A DNA stretch of 64,000 bases from the NCBI RefSeq assembly GCF_008386575.1, contig NZ_VUOA01000018.1, positions 1 to 64,000 of the forward strand. Reading direction: 5' to 3'. Under the pieces are notes generated by a model, which saw nothing but the letters and a program-made list of their open reading frames with translations, did not search any database and was not told the DNA's origin. Position 1 is the stretch's first letter. Each line of letters opens with the position of its first letter. The position numbers and the translations under genes are program-made. The DNA comes from Salinarimonas soli (GTDB lineage: Bacteria > Pseudomonadota > Alphaproteobacteria > Rhizobiales > Beijerinckiaceae). This document shows positions 43,906-51,716 of this stretch, one piece after another.

Positions 43906-44277
43906 ATGCTCCGACCCGTGTGCTGCGCCGTTGCGCTCGCCCTTCTCACATCGGCTTCCGCGCAGACGGATCGAACAGCCTTTCCGGTCGTCGATGTCGA
44001 GGCCGGTTGCGCGTATTTCAGCAGTGTGCGCGACCGGTCTGAGCGGGCGAAAGCCTACTGCATGCGGATCGAACAACCGGCTTACGACTTCGCCAAGCGT
44101 TTCTGGTCGAACCTGACGGATGACCAGCGCCGAACATGCCGGGCGCAGCTCAAGAGCGCGCTGAATGAGACCGCCTATGGTACGGAGCAGTTCTTCTACT
44201 ATTCAGGCCTCGCTGACTGCGTCCGCATCACGCTTCGGGAGAGCCAATCACAGAACCCGGAAGGCTTCCGCTACTAA
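43906..44277 (+). CDS. Secreted small protein (moron)
   Basis: A 123-residue protein with an N-terminal signal peptide (MLRPVCCAVALALLTSASAQ). The mature part is hydrophilic, with cysteines that could pair. No family recognised. It follows the MuF-C-like gene on the plus strand with a CGAGGA site before the ATG. A small TTCAGC/GCTGAA hairpin with TTTT lies at its end (44279-44298). The pair may be a lysogenic-conversion cassette. Confidence 0.6.
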   Translation: MLRPVCCAVALALLTSASAQTDRTAFPVVDVEAGCAYFSSVRDRSERAKAYCMRIEQPAYDFAKRFWSNLTDDQRRTCRAQLKSALNETAYGTEQFFYYSGLADCVRITLRESQSQNPEGFRY

Positions 44278-44278
44278 G

Positions 44279-44298
44279 TTCAGCTTGGGCTGAATTTT
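44279..44298 (+). terminator. Weak terminator of the plus-strand moron pair
   Basis: TTCAGC-TTGG-GCTGAA followed by TTTT. The stem is only 6 bp, so termination strength is uncertain. It overlaps the stop codon of the minus-strand gene at 44297. Confidence 0.5.
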
Positions 44299-44821
44299 AG
44301 CGGATCCCGCCGTCAGCGACAGAGAGGCTGCTGGGTTTGAGCTGGCGCTGCCCGCCCTCGACCGGGCTTCCCGTTCGGCTCGGATCGGCCTGCTTTTTCG
44401 AGCTCGTCATTTGCGTGTCGACGATGATGACCTCGCGCAGGCCCACGGTGAGGCTCAGGACCTCCTCGGTCCGCGGGTCGGTCGTGACCTGGAGCGAGGC
44501 GATCAGCATGTTCGTGTAGGCGCGCTTGCCCGTGAACACGTCGAACGGCTCGCGCTCGAACTGGAGATCCAGGAACTCCTGGTAGACCTCCTGGACGAAG
44601 CCCTCTTGGCCCGCCGTCGAGTTCGAATAGCCGACCCGCATCTCGACCGTGGCCGGCATCTTGAAGGCGTGGTCGGAGATCGTGGCGCCACGCTCGACGG
44701 GATGGAGCGTGATGAAGAGGTCGTCCCGGTGGCTCTCCTCCGAGACGATGTGCGGGATTAGCGTCCCGATCTCGCGCCGGTTCGACTGGATCAGGGCGTA
44801 GACGTCGTCGATGAGTGACAC
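44297..44821 (-). CDS. Phage baseplate protein (Dit-like)
   Basis: A 174-residue protein downstream of the tape measure gene, where Dit-like baseplate proteins occur. It contains RGATISDHAFKMPATVEMRV and ASLQVTTDPRTEEVLSLTVG followed by LREVIIVDTQ, typical of Dit-like phage domains. It links tail tube and hub. Confidence 0.7.
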   Translation of the reverse strand: MSLIDDVYALIQSNRREIGTLIPHIVSEESHRDDLFITLHPVERGATISDHAFKMPATVEMRVGYSNSTAGQEGFVQEVYQEFLDLQFEREPFDVFTGKRAYTNMLIASLQVTTDPRTEEVLSLTVGLREVIIVDTQMTSSKKQADPSRTGSPVEGGQRQLKPSSLSVADGGIR

Positions 44822-44830
44822 CGGCCCCTC

Positions 44831-46651
44831 CTATCGCAGCGCGCCTTGGGTGTGGCGCAGCAGCTGGGCGTTGACCCCGCGCTGCTGGCCCGCCACCTCG
44901 CGCCCGGTGGCCGCCGGATCCGAGGAGCCCATCACCTGGATGTTGGTCTCCTGCTTCATCTCGACGTTCGTGTCGCCGCCACCGCCGCCCGAGGGCATCA
45001 GCGGGTAGGACTGCTCGAACGGCGAGCGCCCCCCGCCGAACCGACCGGGATCGAAGGATGGCAGGCCCTTGCCGCCGAACGGCGCGAACTCGGGCGGGGC
45101 CTGTGGAGGCGGCGCCTTGCGCGGGGTCTGGTAGGGCGCGTAGGGCCCGTTGTCGAAGCCGGGCACGTAGCCGAACCGGTTGCCGCCGATCACCGGGCCG
45201 TGGCCGTGCCGCCAGCGCCAGGGGCCCAGATACCAGGACGAGCGGAAGGAGTTCGACCCGTTGGTGTTGTCGGGCACCCCGCCCGAGGCGATGGCCTCGA
45301 TGCGGCTCTTGATGAAGTCCGCCTCGGATGCGTTGGCCTGGCGATAGCCGGCGTACTGGCCCGGGGCACGGGCGACCTGGAGCAGGTTAGCGCTGGGGCC
45401 CCAGCCGCTCGATCCGACCCGGTTCAGCATGTTGTTGATGACGGCGTCGACGCCTTCAGCGTTCTTGGTGCGCGCCTCGCCGGCGATCGTGTTGATCACC
45501 CGCTCGTCGAGGTCGGCGGCCGAGAGCTTGTACTTGGGACGGTACGTCCCCTCCGCCTCGGGCTCGCGAGCGTTGTAGCGCCCATTGCCCTTCTCCGCCG
45601 CGCCACGCTCGTCGGCCTCACCCCGGGTCTCGTCGCGCCGCTTCGGCGTCTTACCGTTGAGATAGTCGCCGAGCGGGTTCCACTCGCCGGGCTTGCTCGT
45701 CGCCGGCCCCGGGTTGTTTGCGATGTAGGCGAGCCCGAACAGCGCGGCGAGGGCGATTCCCAGCGGGCTCGTCGGGCCCAGCACCCGGAGCAAGCCGAGC
45801 GCCCACGCTGCCGCGAAGACCGCGAAGGCCTCCATGGCTGTCTTCAGCCCATTCTCGCCGGTGAGCGCCTTCGTGACCCTCTCAAAGCCGCCGGCGACGG
45901 CCTGGAGCGTCTCCGCGATCTTGTCCCGGTTCTCGAAGAACCATTGCCGGAGGTCCTGGAGCACACGGTTCAGCACCGGCGCGATGTCGGTGAGAGCCTT
46001 TTCCAGGACCGTCGTGACCATCAGGCTCAGGGAGCGGTAGTTCTCCATGAGCTCGCGCGACGTCTCGGCGGCTTTCTTATTGTCGAGGCCGACTGCCGCG
46101 GCGGTCTTCTGGTACTCCTCCCGGAAGCGCCGGGTGTCCTTCACCAGAGCGTTGAACGTGCTTTCGTCGAGCCCGAGCGCCTCGGCGTACTGGACCGCGA
46201 TGTAGTAGGGCTTCTTCGACAGCGCGCCGCCGAGATCGGCCAGGATGTCGACCGTGTCGCGGAGCCGCCCGTTGGCCTCCCGGGTCTGCACCCCGAGCGC
46301 CTTCACCATCGACTCGTTGCCGGGGTTGACCCGCAGCGCTCGCCCGAAGGCCTCGAGCGAGCCCCGCGCGCCCTCGACCGACCCGCCCATCTGCGAGACG
46401 GCGTAGCCGAACGCCTTGATGTTCGTGGCCGAGGCACCGGTGCGCTGCGAGGCGTAGTAGAGCTGGTCGAAGCTCTCCGCCATCTTGACGACGGCGGCGG
46501 TCACCGCGGCGGCGGTCGCGGCGGCTGCGACGGCGAGCGTCTTGACCTGCTCGGTGGCGCGATCGACACCTTCGGTGAAGCGGCGGCGGGAGGATTCATC
46601 GATCTTGAACCCAAGCCCGACCAGGAACTCCTTGATCACGTCCTGGCTCAT
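44831..46651 (-). CDS. Tail tape measure protein with SleB-like lytic domain
   Basis: A 606-residue protein. Residues 1-310 are tape-measure-like: hydrophobic/Ala-rich helical stretches (VAAAATAAAVTAAVV) and coiled parts. Residues about 380-500 form a cell-wall-hydrolase domain like SleB/CwlJ (INTIAGEARTKNAEGVDAV, with E392 as the likely catalytic Glu, then NNMLNRVGSSGW). The rest is Pro/Gly-rich. It determines tail length and probably cuts peptidoglycan during DNA entry. The ATG overlaps the end of the frameshift frame (ATGA). Confidence 0.82.
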   Translation of the reverse strand: MSQDVIKEFLVGLGFKIDESSRRRFTEGVDRATEQVKTLAVAAAATAAAVTAAVVKMAESFDQLYYASQRTGASATNIKAFGYAVSQMGGSVEGARGSLEAFGRALRVNPGNESMVKALGVQTREANGRLRDTVDILADLGGALSKKPYYIAVQYAEALGLDESTFNALVKDTRRFREEYQKTAAAVGLDNKKAAETSRELMENYRSLSLMVTTVLEKALTDIAPVLNRVLQDLRQWFFENRDKIAETLQAVAGGFERVTKALTGENGLKTAMEAFAVFAAAWALGLLRVLGPTSPLGIALAALFGLAYIANNPGPATSKPGEWNPLGDYLNGKTPKRRDETRGEADERGAAEKGNGRYNAREPEAEGTYRPKYKLSAADLDERVINTIAGEARTKNAEGVDAVINNMLNRVGSSGWGPSANLLQVARAPGQYAGYRQANASEADFIKSRIEAIASGGVPDNTNGSNSFRSSWYLGPWRWRHGHGPVIGGNRFGYVPGFDNGPYAPYQTPRKAPPPQAPPEFAPFGGKGLPSFDPGRFGGGRSPFEQSYPLMPSGGGGGDTNVEMKQETNIQVMGSSDPAATGREVAGQQRGVNAQLLRHTQGALR

Positions 46652-47294
46652 CGCTTCGCCGCCTCCTGGGCCCGGAACGCGTTCTCGTCCTCTACGTCGA
46701 GCATGTCGTTGAGCAGCGCGATGTCGCAGAGCGTGTAGGTGCCGTCGCTGAGTTCGTGGAGCTTTGCGTGGCCCCGCGACACCGGCCGCAGCAGCCAACC
46801 CATGTCGTCGGGCAGCGTCACCGCCTCGAAGCTCAGCGCGGCGCGCTGGCGAACGAAGTCAGGCCGCCGCCGGCTAAGAAAGGGCCGATGGCGCCCTTCA
46901 GCACGTGGAACGCGATCTGGATCATCTCCGGCATGGTGATGTCGTCGTACATCGGCCGTGGCGCGCCTGCCGGCCAGACCGGCGCCCAGAGCTCGCCCAC
47001 CTTGCGCGAGCACACCCCGAGACTCGCCGCGAGGACGTAGTCGACATCGGCGTCGGGCAGGCGCGCCACGGCGCCGAGCACCGGCTCGAGCATCCGGATC
47101 AGGGCGGCGTGGGCGTCGCCCGGGGCCTCGCCTTCCGCTGCCTCGCCCTCGGCCGGAGCGGCCGTCCGGGCCGCCGGCACCATCTCGGCGAGCGCGCTCA
47201 TGATGGGGGTGAGGCGGCGCGTGACGTGGAACGCCCTCATGGCGTCGAGGCGGCCCGCCCGGTAGACGTGGCCGCCGACGGTGAACTCGGTCAT
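46648..47294 (-). CDS. Tail assembly chaperone, -1 frameshift product
   Basis: A -1 slip at 46878-46884 (C CCT TTC) would fuse the first 139 residues of the upstream chaperone to 76 residues in the -1 frame, ending before the tape measure gene. The extension is charged and helical (SRGHAKLHELSDGTYTL, DVEDENAF). The predicted long product is about 215 residues, like gpGT of lambda. The extension has no good start of its own. Confidence 0.72.
46833..47294 (-). CDS. Phage tail assembly chaperone (short form)
   Basis: A 153-residue protein before the tape measure gene. It starts with MTEFTVGGHVYRAGRLDAMR, has an Ala/Glu-rich helical middle (AAPAEGEAAEGEAPGDAHA) and ends in FASAPR. This is the place and style of the G-type tail chaperone. 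It normally ends at 46833, but part of translation can shift at the slippery site to make the longer form. Confidence 0.72.
   Translation of the reverse strand: MTEFTVGGHVYRAGRLDAMRAFHVTRRLTPIMSALAEMVPAARTAAPAEGEAAEGEAPGDAHAALIRMLEPVLGAVARLPDADVDYVLAASLGVCSRKVGELWAPVWPAGAPRPMYDDITMPEMIQIAFHVLKGAIGPFLAGGGLTSFASAPR
46878..46884 (-). promoter_or_regulatory. -1 programmed frameshift slippery heptamer
   Basis: The minus strand reads C CCT TTC in the chaperone frame, a perfect X XXY YYZ motif (X=C, Y=T, Z=C). The -1 frame is then CCC TTT CTT AGC, open up to the tape measure start. A GC-rich stretch follows at once. Such sites are conserved in tailed phages at this exact gene position. Confidence 0.75.
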
Positions 47295-47307
47295 GTCGGA
47301 TCCCCGC

Positions 47308-47757
47308 TCAGATCAGGCCGGCGCCGAGGCGCTGGTCGATGAAGATCGCGTCGAACATCCAGGTGTTCGTGCCGGCGACCTTCTGGTTCACGTTGTCGGG
47401 CAGCTTCTTGAACGCGGCCAGGCGGGCGCTGGCCTCGTCGCCGCGCACGGGGTTGCGCACCACGATGGTGTTCTGCCCGTGCAGCGCCGAGGACATGGTC
47501 TGGAAATTGTACATCTCCGAGAGCAGCGCGTTGACCGGCGAGGTCTTGAGCAGCGTCACGGCGACCGTGCCGGCGCGCCCGCCATGCAGCGAATGCTGAC
47601 CGCCGCCGCCGGCGCCGACCTGCATCGTGTTCTTGTCCTCGAGCATCGTGATGGTGATGCCCTCCTCGGCGACGCCGGCCTCCTCGCCCGAGAGCGAGAA
47701 CGAGCCGCCCGGGCCGACGATCGCGGCCTGGACGTCGAGGAACGAATAGGTGGCCAT
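47308..47757 (-). CDS. Tail tube protein (DUF3277-like)
   Basis: A 149-residue tube subunit. The start MATYSFLDVQAAIVGPGGSF and the ITMLEDKNTMQVGAGGGGQHSLHGG stretches are typical of DUF3277 (shown in parts here). It follows the sheath gene as expected for contractile tails. Confidence 0.82.
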   Translation of the reverse strand: MATYSFLDVQAAIVGPGGSFSLSGEEAGVAEEGITITMLEDKNTMQVGAGGGGQHSLHGGRAGTVAVTLLKTSPVNALLSEMYNFQTMSSALHGQNTIVVRNPVRGDEASARLAAFKKLPDNVNQKVAGTNTWMFDAIFIDQRLGAGLI

Positions 47758-47770
47758 GACAGGGCTCCGA

Positions 47771-49237
47771 TCAGCGGTTGACGTTCACGAGGATGCCGGA
47801 GGAGTGCACCGCGCCGGCGAGCTTCGCGGCGACCTGGATCGGCACCGCCTTGCGGGCCTCGCGGTCGGCCTGCGGCTGGAGCGCGACGAGGGGGGCGTAG
47901 ATGTAGAACCCCTTGGTCAGCGCCTGGCCGCGCCGCAGCGTCCCGAACTCCAGGGCCGAGTTCCAGACGCCCGGCGCGACGAGGCCGTTGTTCACGGCCC
48001 GCGCCATCGTCGCCTCGACCGTGGTCACGATGAGGTTCGTGCCGGCGTCGGTCTGGGGGACCTTGGTCGGGGCCTGGTACAGGAGGTTGTAGACGTCGGT
48101 CTGGATCGCGTTCTGGAGCCAGTCCGTGCCGTGGACCTCGTCGAAGAAGTAGCCGTTCGCCATCACGCCTTCCTGGAGGATGGCGGTGCCGTTCTCGTAA
48201 TTCACGAAGACGTTGCAGTTCTTGGCCTTCAGGGTCGCGGCCTGAGAGACCGTGAGGGTCTCGGCGACGACGCCGGGCTCCTGCTTGAACTTCAGCGTGA
48301 TCGTGGTGTTCTGGGCCTCGAAGTTCACGGTCGCGGCGCGGCCGAAGAACGAGGCGATCGCGACCGGGCTCGACGAGGAGTACTGCGTCCAGGTCCGCTT
48401 GTAGCGCGCCGCCTTGAGCTGGCTCGCCAGATCGTCGTCCCGGGTCGGGTCGAGCACGTCGGTGGTCGAGATCGTGACGCCGTAGAGCCGGCTCTGGGGC
48501 GAGCCCTCGACGTAGGCCGCCGCGGCGAGGTGCTCGACATTCGTGACGCCGGCGACCGCGTTGATCACCGCGTACCACTCCCGCGACCGGTCGGCGAGGA
48601 TCTGGATCGCCCCGACCTGGCTCTCCGCCGCGACCCCGGCCACCGGCGCCGAGGCGACACCCGTGACGAGGCACATCGCGACCGCCGCCGTGCCCGTGGC
48701 ATAGGTGAGCGTTGACGCCGCGCCGGTCGTGGGGCTCACGATGTCGAACCGGCCCCGAATCGCATCCCAGGTGCAGATCGCGCCGGCGAGCGCCGTGGTG
48801 ACGATCGAGGCGACCCCGTTCAGGTTCGTCACGCCCGAGAAGTTCAGGTTGGCGAGGTTCTTCGCGACCCCGTCCACGGTGATGACGAGCGAGCCCGTCG
48901 TGATCGCGGTGAAGACGGCGAGTGAGCGCTGCGCCGTGGTGAGCACGCCGCCATGGAGGACCGCCTTGGAGCCGTTCCGCGCCCGGCGGGCGATGTAGAG
49001 GAGCGAGGGCTGGGGCTCCTGCGAGAAGAAGAGCTCGGCCGCCTTGTACTCCGGGGTGGTCAGCCCGAAGTCGTTTGCGACCCCGTCGAGGCCAGCGTAC
49101 TGGCGGATCCGCTCGACGGGGTCGATCACCTCGGAATCGCCCAGGATCACGGCTGCGCCGAAATTGCGGGCCGGAGCGGCGAGCGGTTGAAGCGCGATGT
49201 CGACCTTCACGACATCGGAGACGGGCAAACCGTTCAT
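47771..49237 (-). CDS. Tail sheath protein (DUF3383-like)
   Basis: A 488-residue sheath protein, the contractile outer cylinder of the tail. Visible features are LPVSDVVKVDIALQPLAA at the start, NFGAAVILGDSEVIDP, and RGQALTKGFYIYAPLV near the C-terminus, as in DUF3383 sheaths. The large size and position before the tube gene support the call. Confidence 0.85.
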   Translation of the reverse strand: MNGLPVSDVVKVDIALQPLAAPARNFGAAVILGDSEVIDPVERIRQYAGLDGVANDFGLTTPEYKAAELFFSQEPQPSLLYIARRARNGSKAVLHGGVLTTAQRSLAVFTAITTGSLVITVDGVAKNLANLNFSGVTNLNGVASIVTTALAGAICTWDAIRGRFDIVSPTTGAASTLTYATGTAAVAMCLVTGVASAPVAGVAAESQVGAIQILADRSREWYAVINAVAGVTNVEHLAAAAYVEGSPQSRLYGVTISTTDVLDPTRDDDLASQLKAARYKRTWTQYSSSSPVAIASFFGRAATVNFEAQNTTITLKFKQEPGVVAETLTVSQAATLKAKNCNVFVNYENGTAILQEGVMANGYFFDEVHGTDWLQNAIQTDVYNLLYQAPTKVPQTDAGTNLIVTTVEATMARAVNNGLVAPGVWNSALEFGTLRRGQALTKGFYIYAPLVALQPQADREARKAVPIQVAAKLAGAVHSSGILVNVNR

Positions 49238-49240
49238 CGG

Positions 49241-49822
49241 TCAGGGCTCCACAAGGATCGGGGTGGTGCTCGTGCCTTCGGTGATCCCACCTTGGGCGGA
49301 GCGGAGGTTCAGGACCGCGTAGGTCCGGTCGGTCTGGCGGCGGAACTGCAGGGGCAGATCGACCCGGCGGCGGATCAGGGCGCCGACCTCGTCGGAGAGC
49401 TGGACCGGGGCGCCCGGCGCGACGTAGGCGATGCCGGCGAGGAACAGGGGCTCGCGGTTCTGGGCGATGGAGAGCCCGTCGCGGAGCCGCGACGCGTAGC
49501 CGTTCGCGGCCGGTCCGTAGAACGTGGCGAGCACCTCGAGATCCTCGTGGCGCTGGTGGGTGCTGGTCCCCTCCCCTGCCCCGTCGTGGATCACGGCGCC
49601 GAGATAGTCGCCCTGCCGCGCCGTGATGCCGATCGCGCACCAGTTCACGTCGACCGGGGGCACCGGCGGCGGCCTGGGCTGCCAGCGGGGCCGGACCAGG
49701 GCACCGTCGAGCCCCGTGATCCCGACCACCATGGCCTGGAGGATGTCGGCGAGATCGTCATCGTCGGGCGGTGGCGCGCCCAAGGGCGCGAGGTAGCCCC
49801 TGGTCGAGCTGTCGTTCGCCAC
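49241..49822 (-). CDS. Neck terminator protein
   Basis: A 193-residue protein starting with GTG at 49822, one base after the upstream stop. The VNWCAIGITARQGDYLGAVI stretch and GVEATFYGP-like pattern (here LEVLATFYGPAANGYASRL) fit the phage neck terminator family. It caps the tail and joins it to the head. It lies just before the sheath gene. Confidence 0.72.
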   Translation of the reverse strand: MANDSSTRGYLAPLGAPPPDDDDLADILQAMVVGITGLDGALVRPRWQPRPPPVPPVDVNWCAIGITARQGDYLGAVIHDGAGEGTSTHQRHEDLEVLATFYGPAANGYASRLRDGLSIAQNREPLFLAGIAYVAPGAPVQLSDEVGALIRRRVDLPLQFRRQTDRTYAVLNLRSAQGGITEGTSTTPILVEP

Positions 49823-49823
49823 G

Positions 49824-50204
49824 TCAGCCCCCGGCCGGCGCAATGGCGGCGCAGGTCGCCGAGCAGAACCCGGCGCCGAAGGTCGACCAGTCCGCGGCGT
49901 TCATGACCGTGTAGTCCCGGCCGCCCCAGATCACGACGTCGGCGTCGTACTCGTCCGTGCCTGTGGTGAGGCGGGTGTCCGAATGGACCGTGATCGTCGA
50001 GAGGATCCGGGAGCCCTCCGGCGCGCGGACGAGCGGCGAGCCCGAGCCTTGGGTCACCACGCCCTCGATCTCCAGGATCTCGACGACATCGTCGACGGCG
50101 CGCCCCCGGTCAGAGACCATGCGCAGCGTCCGTCGGACGCGGATCGGGGTCTCCTCGGCGAACATGGGATCGCTGAGCAGGTCGGAGACGTCGAGGAGCG
50201 GCAT
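49824..50204 (-). CDS. Phage head-tail joining protein, 126 residues
   Basis: A beta-rich 126-residue protein between the HK97-gp10-like and neck genes. The GSGSPLVRAPEGSRILSTIT and WGGRDYTVMNAADW parts resemble small head-completion proteins. Role inferred from order. Confidence 0.65.
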   Translation of the reverse strand: MPLLDVSDLLSDPMFAEETPIRVRRTLRMVSDRGRAVDDVVEILEIEGVVTQGSGSPLVRAPEGSRILSTITVHSDTRLTTGTDEYDADVVIWGGRDYTVMNAADWSTFGAGFCSATCAAIAPAGG

Positions 50205-50207
50205 GGG

Positions 50208-50708
50208 CTACTGCCTCCGAGGCCGGATGACGTAGGTCACGGCCATGCGCAGCTGGCCGGTGTCGATGAGCGGGCGCTCGCCGGTGCGCCCGCGGGCCCG
50301 GCGCCGGGCCAGGGTCTGCGGGGCGAGAGGCGCGAACGGGCCTTCCGTGATCTTGGCGCGCACCGCGTTCTGGGCGATGAGCCCGACCCGGTGCTCGGCC
50401 TGTCCCAGCGCCTCGGTGTCGCCCTGAATCGTCTTCTTCGCCGCGGCCCGGTACTCCGCCACGATCCTGTCCTCGACCGAGGCGACGCCCGGAACGAGGA
50501 AAGGGCGTTCCGGGATGTTGCGAGCGGGGTCCCCGAACTCCTGGACGTAGCCGATCACCGCGTTGGTGATGTCGGGCTTCGGCTCGCCGGCTTCCGCTCT
50601 CCGCTCGGGTGCGTCGGACGGTATGCCGACGAGCACCCGGGAGCGCGACAGGCGCGAGACGAGCCGCATGATCTCGGCGGAGCGGTCCCGAACCACCGTG
50701 ACGCTCAC
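50208..50708 (-). CDS. Tail completion/virion morphogenesis protein (HK97 gp10-like)
   Basis: A 166-residue protein with PERPFLVPGVASVEDRIVAE and the C-terminal PLAPQTLARRRARGRTGERP-PLIDTGQLR pattern that marks HK97 gp10-like and phage virion morphogenesis proteins. Its ATG overlaps the stop of the upstream connector gene. Confidence 0.75.
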   Translation of the reverse strand: MSVTVVRDRSAEIMRLVSRLSRSRVLVGIPSDAPERRAEAGEPKPDITNAVIGYVQEFGDPARNIPERPFLVPGVASVEDRIVAEYRAAAKKTIQGDTEALGQAEHRVGLIAQNAVRAKITEGPFAPLAPQTLARRRARGRTGERPLIDTGQLRMAVTYVIRPRRQ

Positions 50709-51091
50709 AGCTGAAGCCCGCCCAGGCCCATCATGCGGGCGAGCTGGAGGTAGCGCGTGCCGTACGTGGTGAGGTTGAAGTGCGCCCCGCCCTCGACCGC
50801 GGCGGACCCAGTGTCGTAGCTCACCGAGACCTTGTCGATCGACTTGCCCGAGACGACGCCTGCCGCGACGCCCGGGACCCCGCCACGCTTCGATGCAGCG
50901 GCGAGCGCCTGGCGGGCCAGCACGACGTGGTGCGCCGCGAGCAGCGCGATCCCGTCCTCGGCCAGGTCGCCCCAGCGCGCCGCGTCGACGAGCTTTCCCG
51001 CGAACCCGATCCAGTACGGCACGACGTCGGGCTGCGCCGGGTCCTGCGAGACGAGCTCGGGGAAGATCTCGTAGAAGCGGCCCGGGGTCAT
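50705..51091 (-). CDS. Head-tail connector (DUF4054-like)
   Basis: A 128-residue helical protein. FYEIFPELVSQDPAQPDVVP, the HHVVLARQALAAA helix and the end YGTRYLQLARMMGLGGLQ fit DUF4054 connectors. It bridges the portal and the neck. Confidence 0.75.
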   Translation of the reverse strand: MTPGRFYEIFPELVSQDPAQPDVVPYWIGFAGKLVDAARWGDLAEDGIALLAAHHVVLARQALAAASKRGGVPGVAAGVVSGKSIDKVSVSYDTGSAAVEGGAHFNLTTYGTRYLQLARMMGLGGLQL

Positions 51092-51094
51092 CGA

Positions 51095-51652
51095 TCAGGC
51101 CTTGCGGCTCGCGACGAAGGCGGACTTGGCCTCGGGCTCGGCGGCGTTGAACGCCTCGGCTTCGGCCTTGCTCAGGCTCTGCACGACCTCGACCTCACCA
51201 TTCATGACGGAGTACGAGCCGCCGCCGCGGTGCCGAGCGACGAGGGCCGGAGCATCGCCCAGCGGGGGTGAGACGGGCGGGGCCGCGCGAAGGGCCGCGA
51301 TCTCGGCGCGCAGCGCCTTGACCTCGTCGCTGAGGCGGTCGCGCTCCTCCACGAGGGTCGCGACCGTGCGCATCGCCTCGTCGAGCTGGCCGCTCGTGAT
51401 CTCATGGGCCCGGCGCACGCCGTCGAGCTCGACGTCGGCGTCGGCGCGAAGGATCATGTCATGGGCGGGAGCCGGGGCGCCGCCCTCGCCGGCCGGGGCA
51501 GTAGCGTCGCCCTCCGGCGCAAGGTTCTCGCGCACGTACCAGTGAGCGGCATAGGTCTGGTCGACCTCCTGGAGGCCAGGCTTGAAGGCGACCTTCGTCT
51601 CGCCGTCGTCGAGGAGCAGCGTGAAGGCGCGGACGATATTGAGCTGGGGCAT
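51095..51652 (-). CDS. Phage structural-region protein, 185 residues
   Basis: A protein with a beta-like N-terminal domain (FTLLLDDGETKVAFKPG), a long central coiled coil (AMRTVATLVEERDRLSDEV) and an Ala-rich end. No named function. It lies between the major capsid and connector genes. It might be a scaffold-like or head-associated protein. Confidence 0.6.
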   Translation of the reverse strand: MPQLNIVRAFTLLLDDGETKVAFKPGLQEVDQTYAAHWYVRENLAPEGDATAPAGEGGAPAPAHDMILRADADVELDGVRRAHEITSGQLDEAMRTVATLVEERDRLSDEVKALRAEIAALRAAPPVSPPLGDAPALVARHRGGGSYSVMNGEVEVVQSLSKAEAEAFNAAEPEAKSAFVASRKA

Positions 51653-51716
51653 GTCGTCGTCTCCGATCGGATCGGGCGGTGCCCCGGGCGGGTCAGGCCC
51701 GGGGCGGGGCTTCGGA

